Source of the DNA: Planctomycetales bacterium
Lineage (GTDB): Bacteria; Planctomycetota; Planctomycetia; Gemmatales; Gemmataceae
Direction of reading: 5' to 3'
DNA length: 5,005 nt
Assembly: GCA_020054355.1 (NCBI GenBank)
Contig: JAGVLI010000072.1
Coordinates: 1 to 5,005, forward strand
Made by a program: the position numbers and the translations under genes. Below the pieces are notes generated by a model, which saw only the letters and a program-made list of their open reading frames with translations, was not told the DNA's origin and made no database searches. Shown one piece after another: positions 1-5,005 of the stretch; within the stretch, counting starts at the first letter, position 1; each line of letters opens with the position of its first letter.

Positions 1-823
1 CGCGCGGCGCGCGAATCCGCGCGGTCGGCTCGTCGTTGACGATCTCGTTCAATTCCAGGCGTTCGAGCTGCTTGCTCTTGGACCGGGCCAGCGTGGCGGT
101 GGCGGCGCGCGCCCGGTTCTTGGCGATGAACTCTTCCAGGTGCCGGCGCTTGGCCATGATGGTTTCGTTCGACCGCTCGTCGTGGATGCGCTTTTCCCGC
201 TGGAATTCCAGATAGGCATCGACCTTGCCGGGAAAGGCCGTCAGCTTGCCCCTCGACAGATCGAGCGTGTGGCTGCACGTGGCGCCCAGAAACGCGCGAT
301 CGTGGGAGACGATCAGACATGCCGACCGATGGCTTTGCAGGAAGTGCTCCAGCAGAATTTGCGTGCGCAGGTCGAGGAAGTTCGTCGGTTCGTCGAGCAG
401 CAGCAGGTTCGGCTCGTGCAGCAGCAGGGCAGTCAGCTTGACGCGCGTCTGCCAGCCGCCGGAGAGCTTGGCAATCGGACCTTCGAGGTAGGCCCCCTTC
501 AGCTCGAATTGACCGGCGACCTCCCCGCATTTCCAGTCGGGTTCCTCGCTGTCGCGCATCAGGAATTCGAGGACGGTTTCGCCCGGCAGAAAGGGGTCGT
601 GCTGACGCAAGTAGCCCAGGCGCAGGCTGGGGTGGCGGATGACTTCCCCGCTGTCGAGTTCTTCCTCGCCGAGCAAGACGCGCAGCAGCGTGCTCTTGCC
701 GGCCCCATTGCGGCCGATGAAGCCCACCTTGACGCCGTCGCTCAAGGTGGCCTCGGCGTGGTCGAGCAGTACTTGGTCGCCGTATCGTTTGCACGCTTGG
801 GTGATTTGCAGCAGACTAGCCAT
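1..823 (-). CDS. ABC-F family ATPase, N-terminal part (runs off left edge)
   Basis: The minus strand encodes 274 residues from ATG at 823, beginning MASLLQITQACKRYGDQ, and stays open to the window edge. Visible motifs of the first nucleotide-binding domain are an aromatic A-loop Tyr14, Walker A GRNGAGKST (37-45), Q-loop Gln74, signature LSGGWQTR (120-127), Walker B LLLLDEPTN (140-148) and H-loop SHDR (173-176). From about residue 200 a charged, helical stretch follows, as expected for the interdomain linker of ABC-F proteins. There are no membrane segments. ABC-F proteins are soluble twin-ATPase proteins that act on the ribosome (EttA, YheS and Uup types, or antibiotic-target protection); the second ATPase domain would lie outside the window. 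Only 46 residues separate the Q-loop from the signature, so the EttA-type arm insertion appears to be absent. The exact subfamily cannot be assigned. A weak GAGGG ribosome site lies about 12 bases upstream of the ATG. Family assignment is firm. Confidence 0.95.
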   Translation of the reverse strand, partial: MASLLQITQACKRYGDQVLLDHAEATLSDGVKVGFIGRNGAGKSTLLRVLLGEEELDSGEVIRHPSLRLGYLRQHDPFLPGETVLEFLMRDSEEPDWKCGEVAGQFELKGAYLEGPIAKLSGGWQTRVKLTALLLHEPNLLLLDEPTNFLDLRTQILLEHFLQSHRSACLIVSHDRAFLGATCSHTLDLSRGKLTAFPGKVDAYLEFQREKRIHDERSNETIMAKRRHLEEFIAKNRARAATATLARSKSKQLERLELNEIVNDEPTARIRAPR

Positions 824-852
824 CGCGACTGAGACCCTCGGGACAAAACGGG

Positions 853-881
853 ATTGTACTGACGTTCGCGGTTGCGGATAA
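853..881 (-). promoter_or_regulatory. Candidate sigma70-type promoter for the ABC-F gene
   Basis: Read on the minus strand, TACAAT (858 to 853) matches five of six bases of a -10 box. It is preceded after 17 bases by TTATCC (881 to 876), a poor -35 match. It would start transcription about 20 bases before the ATG at 823. Only the -10 match and position support it. Confidence 0.3.
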
Positions 882-1072
882 GTCCGTTTCGCAAGAGGGA
901 ACGGCACTGGTTCCGGCCAGTTGAGAAGGAGCCTGCGCCAAGGTTTCGCACCGGGCAGTCGCCTTGGTGTCCGCACAGCCAACAGTGGTTTGCGCGTCGA
1001 TCGCAGGCCGCCCCAAGAACTGCGGCAACTACAGAGAAACGAGCAACGGCTGTATTGCAAGGCAAATGACGT

Positions 1073-1101
1073 TTGACAACGGACCCGTCGTCGCGAACAA
1101 T
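1073..1101 (+). promoter_or_regulatory. Candidate sigma70-type promoter for the zinc-site/LRR gene pair
   Basis: A perfect TTGACA (1073-1078) is followed, after exactly 17 bases, by AACAAT (1096-1101), which matches four of six bases of the -10 consensus. Transcription would start near 1108 and leave a leader of about 70 bases before the ATG at 1179. The perfect -35 and ideal spacing make this the best promoter candidate in the window, but promoter rules in planctomycetes are poorly defined and it remains a prediction. Confidence 0.42.
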
Positions 1102-1178
1102 GGAGTTACCCTATTGCCCCGCCCCAACTCGTCCCAGTTACGTTCCAACGTTGCCAATCCCGTTGCTACGGTGAGTCG

Positions 1179-1436
1179 ATGAATTTACGCCGCTCGGATC
1201 GGCGCAAGACAGCTTTGCGGTCGGGGCATATCACGGACCTCGATGCCCCAAAGCGCCATGCGGTGGTGTGCGCCTGGTGCAAGCGATTGCAACGTCCGGA
1301 CGGTTCGTGGGTCGCGCTGCCCTCCGGAGCCAGGGCTGCCGCGCCGGGGGAACTGGTCAGCCACGGCATCTGCGAGGACTGTTTGCGCTCGCAGAAGAAA
1401 CCGCCGCCGCGTGGTACTGGCCGGAAGGGGGCCTGA
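1179..1436 (+). CDS. Small protein with a CxxC...HGxCxxC zinc-site signature, unknown function
   Basis: An 85-residue protein starting at ATG 1179. Its core has two cysteine pairs, CAWC (Cys31, Cys34) and SHGICEDC (Cys65, Cys68, with His62). These flank a segment, KRLQRPDGSWVAL, resembling the short module CxWCxxxRDxxGxWxxxExY...FSHGICPDC often found at the C-terminus of PAS, GAF and receiver-domain signalling proteins. Here the module stands alone, with a basic N-terminus (RRSDRRK) and a basic, proline-rich tail. The cysteine spacing suggests one zinc ion (inference). There is no signal peptide or membrane segment, so it is probably cytoplasmic. The stop lies three bases before the LRR gene, so the two are probably co-transcribed. 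The ribosome site is weak (GGTGAG immediately upstream). The conserved motif makes it very likely a real gene; the function is unknown. Confidence 0.72.
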   Translation: MNLRRSDRRKTALRSGHITDLDAPKRHAVVCAWCKRLQRPDGSWVALPSGARAAAPGELVSHGICEDCLRSQKKPPPRGTGRKGA

Positions 1437-1439
1437 AAA

Positions 1440-1970
1440 ATGCTCGGTAGCTCAACGATCGCAACGCTGCTGATGGGCGCCGCCGCAGTCTGTTGCGGTG
1501 TGAATGCGCAGGCCCAGCCCGCCAAGGCCGATCCGGTCGGCGAACTCCAGAAACTAGGGGCCAGAATCAAGCTCGACGAGAAGAACCGGGTGATCCACGT
1601 CAATCTCGGCGAGCGCAAGGTCGCGGATGCCGACCTGGTTCATCTGAAGGGACTCGAACATCTCCAGGAACTCGATCTGACCAGAACGCGCATCACCTCG
1701 GCGGGGCTGGCCAATCTCCAGGACTTGAAGAAGCTGAAAAAGCTGTTTCTGACCGAAACCAAGGTCGATGATGCGGGCCTCGACCGGCTCAAAGGATTGA
1801 AAGCGCTCGAATTCCTGGGCCTGTCCGGCACCAAGATCGGCGATGCGGCGCTGGAGAAGCTGAAGGTGCTGACCGGCCTGCGCTACCTCTACTGCATCGG
1901 CACCGGCGTCACGGCGGGCGGCGTGGCCAAGCTCGAGAAAGCGCTGCCCGAGTGTTTCATCGCGCATTGA
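1440..1970 (+). CDS. Exported leucine-rich repeat protein
   Basis: A 176-residue protein whose ATG follows the preceding stop by three bases. AAGGGGG (1425-1431) provides a strong ribosome site 8 bases upstream. Residues 1-25 look like a signal peptide: a hydrophobic stretch (IATLLMGAAAVCCGV) and an Ala-rich cleavage area near VNAQAQ, although the n-region lacks Lys/Arg. No clear lipobox is present. After an irregular first repeat (about 50-71) come four leucine-rich repeats with an exact 24-residue period, starting at Leu72, Leu96, Leu120 and Leu144. The pattern is LxxLxxLxLxxTxIxxxGLxxL, the form common in planctomycete proteins. The last repeat ends in a cap-like LPEC. LRR solenoids bind proteins, so an envelope or periplasmic binding role is plausible, but the partner is unknown. 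It has no catalytic domain and is short for the class. Confidence 0.9.
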   Translation: MLGSSTIATLLMGAAAVCCGVNAQAQPAKADPVGELQKLGARIKLDEKNRVIHVNLGERKVADADLVHLKGLEHLQELDLTRTRITSAGLANLQDLKKLKKLFLTETKVDDAGLDRLKGLKALEFLGLSGTKIGDAALEKLKVLTGLRYLYCIGTGVTAGGVAKLEKALPECFIAH

Positions 1971-2021
1971 CGCCGCCATTCCTTACCAATCAGGCATGTT
2001 GACCTGCCATCCTTTCTGGTT

Positions 2022-2162
2022 GTGGAAGAACTCGCAAAAAGACAGGATCAAGGGCCATTGAAATCAATCGCCTTTTCGCCGGACGGTCGAGCGCTGGCGA
2101 CTGCTGACTGGGACACCATTCGGCTGGGGAACCCCGTCACTGGTCAGGAACGCCGCCGCCTG
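2022..2162 (+). pseudogene. Decayed fragment of a WD40-repeat protein
   Basis: From a GTG at 2022 the frame reads into one WD40-type repeat. Residues 13-47 include LKSIAFSPDGRALATADWD, then TIRLGNPVTGQE, against the usual SVAFSPDGRxLASASWDxTIRLWDxxTGKE. The expected Trp of the RLW motif is Gly (GGG instead of TGG) and one residue is missing after the WD. The frame stays open to 2618, but after about 2162 no further WD repeat is recognisable and the rest runs antisense to the HD gene. A functional WD40 propeller needs about seven repeats, so this is best read as a relic. In the following 160 bases I see no gene. One frame there (reading ALYDRLRIAIRQNRAIDEVR) looks protein-like but is unassigned. 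A 6-bp hairpin (CCTCGA 2286-2291 with TCGAGG 2301-2306) lies just past the HD gene stop and has no T-run. Confidence 0.6.
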
Positions 2163-2322
2163 GCGGCCGACTGCTTCGGCGAGCGCTGTACGATCGCCTT
2201 CGCATCGCGATCCGCCAGAACCGGGCCATCGACGAGGTACGGCCCGATCTCGCAAGCTGGGAGCTTTGCCGGAACCGGCGACAGCCCTCGAATTCCGGAG
2301 TCGAGGCACAAGCAATTCGGTA

Positions 2323-3300
2323 CTACGTCAGCAGCCGCAGCGCCAAGCCCCTGGCCTTTCGCTGGATGTAGTCATCCCGAGAGCGCCGGAAGTCCGGATC
2401 GAGTTCCGACAGCCGGCGCAGTCCGTCGCCGACCGCGATATCCGGGTCGATGGTGCGGACCTTGGGTGGGATGCGGATCGTCGGGTTGGCTTCGTCCACC
2501 ACGAAGCGCGGGCGGCTGGAGAGCTGTGCCACCTGCTGCTGTACCTGCGCATCCCTGGCAGTGCGCAGCTTCTCCCATAACTGCTGGTCCACGGTCCAGA
2601 GGTCGGCTTCGCGGATGATGTCGCGCGCCAACGCCGTCTTGATGGCCTGGGCCGTCAATTCGTACAGCAGCAGTTCCTGCGGGTTCGACCAGAAGGCTTC
2701 ATCCGTGGCCAGGTAGCGATAGCCCAGCAGTTGGGCGGTGGCGAGGTCGTCCACCGCCAGCCGGCCCTGGCGCACGACCAGGTGTTGCAGGGCTTGCCGG
2801 ATGTCGCTCGCGGACAGGAGGTCCAGGGCCGAGGCGTCGCGCAGGAAGTAGTCGAGCCGGTCGGCGCACAGGCGCGGACTGGGTTGCTCCAGCAGCGGAA
2901 ACGGCTCGTCCTGGAGAAAGTCGGTCCAGTTCAGGCCGTGCGCCTGGAGGATGCCCGGCACGTCCGAGCGAGCCAGCCACTCCGCTTTCTTCTGCTCGTG
3001 ATAGCTGTGCGGACCGTGGGCGTCGAACACATGGTCGATCACATGACTGAAGGCCGTGTGGCTGACGTCGTGCAGCAGGGCCGCGACCTGTTCCCGCACC
3101 GAACCGCCGAGCCGGCGGACCAGCAGCATCGCGCCGCAGGAATGTTCGTAACGGGTGATGGGTCGGGTGTGGCCGAGGATGGCCGTGATGCCGTGCTGCA
3201 AGACGCCGTGCAGCCGTTGCACCACCCGCGAGTCCAGCAGCGCCAGGATCACCGGCTCCGCGATGGTGCAACGGCCGTGAATGGGATCGTCGAAATCCAT
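2323..3300 (-). CDS. HD-domain phosphohydrolase (COG1078 / dGTPase-SAMHD1-like)
   Basis: A 325-residue protein from ATG at 3300, starting MDFDDPIHGRCTIAEP. The DPIHG opening followed by VVQRLHGVLQHG is the usual N-terminus of this family. A TTG at 3369 would add 23 residues with no family resemblance and lies at a candidate -10 box, so it is not chosen. HD metal-site residues are His53 (RYEHS), the His77-Asp78 pair and His81 (LLHDVSHTAFSH), and the downstream ADRLDYFLRD (Asp147, Asp150, Asp155). A further YHEQ motif lies near residue 100. Members hydrolyse phosphate esters, often of nucleotides such as dGTP, using bound metal. The substrate cannot be read from sequence here. The C-terminal half is helical and ends RKARGLALRLLT. 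No membrane segment or signal peptide is present, so it is cytoplasmic. A GGGAGG lies upstream at rather long spacing (14 bases). It stands alone, convergent with the LRR gene. Confidence 0.93.
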   Translation of the reverse strand: MDFDDPIHGRCTIAEPVILALLDSRVVQRLHGVLQHGITAILGHTRPITRYEHSCGAMLLVRRLGGSVREQVAALLHDVSHTAFSHVIDHVFDAHGPHSYHEQKKAEWLARSDVPGILQAHGLNWTDFLQDEPFPLLEQPSPRLCADRLDYFLRDASALDLLSASDIRQALQHLVVRQGRLAVDDLATAQLLGYRYLATDEAFWSNPQELLLYELTAQAIKTALARDIIREADLWTVDQQLWEKLRTARDAQVQQQVAQLSSRPRFVVDEANPTIRIPPKVRTIDPDIAVGDGLRRLSELDPDFRRSRDDYIQRKARGLALRLLT

Positions 3301-3636
3301 GTCCGGTCGAACCGCCTCCCGATCGGCCCTGCGGGAACACGCCTGAAGTCCGCCGATGCGGCGAACCAAGTATACGTCGCGACCAGTCTCATGCCCGGCG
3401 CGAATCTTGCACGATCAGCAATGCCGACCGGGCTGCGAATTTGGCCGGCCAATCGGGACAATCCGCAGCGTCGCGCCAGCTAACCGCGATCCGCGCCCCA
3501 CGGCCGGTTTTTTCGCGGCAAAATTCCGCTGGTGTTGTCACACTCGGCCAAACGGCACGTTATGGTTCATGTAGCGCCGCACCAGGCACTCGCAACGCGG
3601 CCCACTCCCTTCTTCAATTACCGCAAGGCGCATCAT
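3301..3636. other. Divergent intergenic region, no gene seen
   Basis: This stretch lies between the start of the HD gene and the start of the truncated LEDR/CAP gene. Apart from the candidate -10 box for the HD gene I see no recognisable coding content, RNA gene or strong hairpin. A run of six T at 3508-3513 follows a GC-rich segment but has no adjacent stem. An ATG at 3562, in frame with the LEDR gene, could extend that gene by 25 residues but has no ribosome site. Confidence 0.5.
3369..3374 (-). promoter_or_regulatory. Candidate -10 box for the HD gene
   Basis: On the minus strand TATACT (3374 to 3369) matches the -10 consensus at five of six bases and lies about 70 bases before the ATG at 3300. 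No good -35 hexamer lies at the right distance. If used, transcription would begin downstream of the alternative TTG at 3369, which fits the shorter start. Confidence 0.3.
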
Positions 3637-3882
3637 GTGGACTCACTGGACTCCAGGGTGGAACTGGTTCCGGCAGCCGACCGGGCACAAGTCCGCACGG
3701 AAGCAACTCCGTCGCCAGCCGACGCCGACCCGGCAATTCACCCCCGCTGCGAGCAACTCGAAGACCGCGTGGTGATGAGCGTCGCCGCCGAGGAGCAGCT
3801 GTTTATCTACGAACTCAACCGCGCCTGGCACGATCCGGTGGCCTATCAGCTCGAACGCAGCCTGCTGGTCAGCACATCGTAG
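3637..3882 (+). pseudogene. Truncated planctomycete secreted-protein gene (LEDR motif plus start of CAP-like domain)
   Basis: An 81-residue stub from GTG 3637, preceded by AAGG (3625-3628) at 8 bases; an in-frame ATG at 3562 lacks a ribosome site. Residues 38-48 read CEQLEDRVVMS, matching the (L/F)EDRxxxS signature near the N-terminus of large planctomycete surface proteins. Directly after it, EEQLFIYELNRAWHDPVAYQLE resembles the first helix of CAP/SCP-like domains (typically ExxxLxxINxxRxxNPxAY). The protein ends seven residues after this helix. The last three codons and the TAG stop lie inside the inverted-repeat element that starts at 3872. Members of this class usually run to several hundred residues or more, with calcium-binding or dockerin-like repeats; none of that remains, and the next coding sequence is the end of ptsI on the other strand. 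The gene was therefore cut, probably with loss of its 3' part. Export through the LEDR leader is family knowledge. Confidence 0.65.
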
Positions 3883-3934
3883 CCCGCCGCTCCGCGGCGG
3901 AGCGAGCGGCGCGGCCGCGAGCGTCCCGCCGGTG
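3872..3934 (+). repeat. Left arm with GTAG plus REP-like hairpin
   Basis: GTAG at 3879-3882 is followed by a hairpin. Bases 3884-3894 pair with 3898-3909 in 11 base pairs, with a CGG loop (3895-3897) and one bulged A (3905). The outer seven bases (GCACATC) and the inner 25 bases also match the other arm, so the repeated unit is larger than the hairpin alone. The TAG of the GTAG is the stop codon of the truncated gene. Confidence 0.8.
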
Positions 3935-3942
3935 AATGTGCC

Positions 3943-4000
3943 GTCTGCCGAACTGCGGATAGACCCCATCGCTGGGACTGCCGAGCGGCAGTGGGCAGAC
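3943..4000 (+). other. Nested and mutually exclusive hairpins in the element core
   Basis: GTCTGCC (3943-3949) pairs with GGCAGAC (3994-4000), continuing as ACTGC (3952-3956) with GCAGT (3988-3992) across a small internal loop. Inside sits a 4-bp hairpin, CCCA/TGGG (3965-3968 and 3973-3976) with a TCGC loop. A competing hairpin, ACTGCCG (3977-3983) with CGGCAGT (3986-3992), uses the same GCAGT and excludes the longer stem. A T7 run lies at 4017-4023, too far from either stem for a standard terminator. No function is assigned. Confidence 0.5.
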
Positions 4001-4044
4001 TTCGATAGTCCATTCGTTTTTTTGCCGAGGGAAGTTCCGCAAGC

Positions 4045-4107
4045 CGCCGGCAGGACGCTTGCGGCTGCGCCGCTCGCTCCGCCGCGGAGCGGCGGGCTAC
4101 GATGTGC
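4045..4107 (-). repeat. Right arm, inverted copy with GTAG plus REP-like hairpin
   Basis: Read on the minus strand, GTAG (4100 to 4097) precedes the same bulged 11-bp hairpin (4095 to 4070) seen in the left arm. The hairpin itself is identical in both arms; the four differences all fall on its inner side. It lies directly downstream of ptsI, where the hairpin could also slow or stop transcription, although no T-run follows. Confidence 0.8.
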
Positions 4108-4110
4108 GGC

Positions 4111-5005
4111 TCAATGCCGCATGTCGAGCATCGACACGTTCGGGCAGATTTGCCGGATGCGGCGGGTCAGGTAGCCGCGCACGTCGCCCAGGGCCGTCAT
4201 GCGCATCACGCGCTCGGCGATGTCGACGGCCATTTCCTGCGTCGTCTGCCGCAGCACTTCCTTGATCGTCGGCACGAACGCCGGACTCATGCTCAGCTTG
4301 CGCAGGCCCATGCCGAAGAGCGGCAGGAACAGCCGGGGCCGGGCCGCCATCTCGCCGCAGAGCGTCACCGGCTTGCCGCGCTGGTTGCACGCCTTGATGA
4401 TCTGGTTCAGCAGCTTCAGGATAGCCGGGGCGAACGGCTCGCACAGGTGGGCCACCTTCGGGTTGTCGCGGTCGGCCGCCATCACGTACTGGATCAGGTC
4501 GTTCGAGCCGATGCTGACGAAATCGACCTCGTCGAGAATGGCGTCGATACAGAGCGCCGCCGCCGGCACCTCGATCATCACGCCCAGTTGCACGCCCTGG
4601 CCGATCGCCACGCCTTCCCGCCGCAGCGCCAGCTGCGTGCGCTCGATCACCCGCTTGAGCTTCAGCACTTCCTCGTAGGTCGAGATCATCGGCAGCAGCA
4701 AGCTGACCTGACCGAAGCGCGCGGCGCGGTAAATGGCGCGCAGCTGCGTCTGGAACAGCTCCGGATGCGCCAGGCTCAGCCGGATGCTGCGCCAGCCCAT
4801 GAAGGGGTTCGCTTCCCGGTGCTCGCCCAGGTACGACAGCTGCTTGTCGCCGCCGAGGTCGAGCGTGCGGATGGTGACGCGATGGTTCGGCGCGGCGTCG
4901 ATCACCGCTTTGTAGGCTTCGAGCTGTTCCTCCTCGTTGGGCACCGAGGGATGGGTGAGGAAGAGGTACTCGGTGCGGTACAGGCCGACGCCGCCGGCCC
5001 CGACG
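4111..5005 (-). CDS. ptsI: Phosphoenolpyruvate-protein phosphotransferase (PTS enzyme I), C-terminal half
   Basis: The minus strand encodes 297 residues, open at the right edge (full-length enzyme I is about 570-580 residues), with the stop at 4113-4111. A GTG at 4944 is internal: the 20 codons upstream read GLYRTEYLFLTHPSVP, a conserved part of the family. Enzyme I takes phosphate from phosphoenolpyruvate onto its own histidine and passes it to HPr; the fragment covers the PEP-binding barrel. In fragment numbering, visible motifs are RTE (10-12), TLDLGGDK (47-54), NPFMGWRSIR (66-75), MIEVPAA with metal-ligand Glu145, SIGSNDLIQY with metal-ligand Asp169, and LCGEMA with the catalytic-acid Cys216. 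All key residues are present, so the barrel looks functional. The phospho-histidine and HPr-binding domains lie outside the window. The C-terminus ends normally (NVSMLDMRH) and is not cut by the adjacent element. It is cytoplasmic. Planctomycetes often have incomplete PTS sets with a regulatory role; which applies here cannot be told. Confidence 0.96.
   Translation of the reverse strand, partial: VGAGGVGLYRTEYLFLTHPSVPNEEEQLEAYKAVIDAAPNHRVTIRTLDLGGDKQLSYLGEHREANPFMGWRSIRLSLAHPELFQTQLRAIYRAARFGQVSLLLPMISTYEEVLKLKRVIERTQLALRREGVAIGQGVQLGVMIEVPAAALCIDAILDEVDFVSIGSNDLIQYVMAADRDNPKVAHLCEPFAPAILKLLNQIIKACNQRGKPVTLCGEMAARPRLFLPLFGMGLRKLSMSPAFVPTIKEVLRQTTQEMAVDIAERVMRMTALGDVRGYLTRRIRQICPNVSMLDMRH

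Larger units (their letters stand above)
824..1178. other. Divergent intergenic region, no gene seen
   Basis: This 355-base stretch separates the minus-strand ABC-F gene from the plus-strand zinc-site/LRR pair. Reading frames of 65-107 codons cross it, but none shows a recognisable domain or a convincing start with a ribosome site. No tRNA-like cloverleaf or strong terminator was found. It contains candidate promoters for the genes on both sides. Confidence 0.6.
3872..4107. mobile_element. 236-bp inverted-repeat element, REP-doublet (BIME/REPIN) or MITE-like
   Basis: Two 63-base arms (3872-3934 and 4045-4107) are reverse complements at 59 of 63 positions and enclose a 110-base core. All four differences are transitions (at 3913, 3919, 3927 and 3933 in the left arm). 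No transposase or other convincing open frame lies inside, so any mobility would depend on an enzyme supplied elsewhere. Each arm carries GTAG at the outer foot of a GC-rich hairpin, the layout of REP sequences, and the two copies face each other. No clean target-site duplication is visible: the outer flanks are CTGGTCA on the left and GGCTCAA on the right, sharing only a partial GGTCA/GGCTCA. The element ends three bases before the ptsI stop codon and begins within the truncated LEDR/CAP gene. Element type is inferred; the inverted repeat itself is seen directly. Confidence 0.7.

Noticed and set aside
140..832. 230-codon plus-strand frame
   Set aside because: Exactly antisense to the ABC-F gene, whose translation has every ATPase motif; the plus frame has no recognisable domain.
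2286..2306. 6-bp hairpin as terminator of the HD gene
   Set aside because: Short stem with a 9-base loop and no T-run on either strand; could be chance.
2163..2618. Continuation of the WD40 frame as a 198-residue protein
   Set aside because: No further WD repeat is seen, and the latter part overlaps the 3' end of the HD gene on the opposite strand.
3301..3369. Longer HD protein starting at TTG 3369
   Set aside because: The 23 extra residues show no family similarity, and the start sits on a candidate -10 box; the DPIHG motif fits the ATG at 3300.
2731..3483. 250-codon plus-strand frame
   Set aside because: Antisense shadow of the HD gene; no ribosome site or domain.
3643..3969. 108-codon minus-strand frame and a plus-strand frame (3932-4174) across the inverted repeat
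   Set aside because: Both share an AAPLAPPRSGGLRCA-type peptide only because they read the same repeat arm; no ribosome site or family resemblance.
4017..4023. T7 run as an intrinsic terminator
   Set aside because: The nearest stem ends at 4000, 16 bases away, so the hairpin is not adjacent to the T-run.
1..5005. CRISPR array, tRNA, rRNA or defence island
   Set aside because: No regularly spaced direct repeats, no cloverleaf or rRNA-like sequence, and no defence-type genes were found by reading both strands.

Overview
The window (about 64% GC by eye) looks like chromosomal DNA from a member of the Planctomycetota. Three things point there. One is a truncated secreted-protein gene with the planctomycete-type N-terminal LEDR motif running into the start of a CAP-like domain. 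The second is an exported leucine-rich-repeat protein with an exact 24-residue period. The third is a WD40 relic. The assignment rests on recognising protein families, not on a marker gene, so it is likely rather than certain.

Layout: Positions 1-823 (minus) hold the N-terminal 274 residues of an ABC-F ATPase, running off the left edge. Positions 824-1178 are a divergent intergenic region with a candidate promoter on each strand. Positions 1179-1970 (plus) hold a compact two-gene unit: an 85-residue protein with a CxxC...HGxCxxC zinc-site signature, then, three bases later, an exported LRR protein. Positions 1971-2322 hold no intact gene, only a decayed WD40 repeat. Positions 2323-3300 (minus) encode an HD-domain phosphohydrolase. 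Positions 3301-3636 are intergenic. Positions 3637-3882 (plus) are the stub of a LEDR/CAP surface-protein gene, cut off exactly where a 236-bp inverted-repeat element begins (3872-4107). The element ends three bases short of the stop codon of ptsI, whose C-terminal 297 residues occupy 4111-5004 (minus) and run off the right edge.

The intact genes do not form one pathway: ribosome-associated ABC-F, nucleotide-type HD hydrolase, PTS enzyme I and a small exported LRR protein are typical scattered planctomycete genes. The most notable feature is the inverted-repeat element. Each 63-bp arm carries a GTAG tetranucleotide next to an 11-bp GC-rich hairpin with one bulged A, and the arms face each other. 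This is the architecture of a REP doublet (BIME/REPIN) in E. coli and Pseudomonas, elements linked to the REP-associated tyrosine transposases (RAYTs). It supplies the stop codon of the truncated gene and could act as a transcription barrier between that gene and ptsI.
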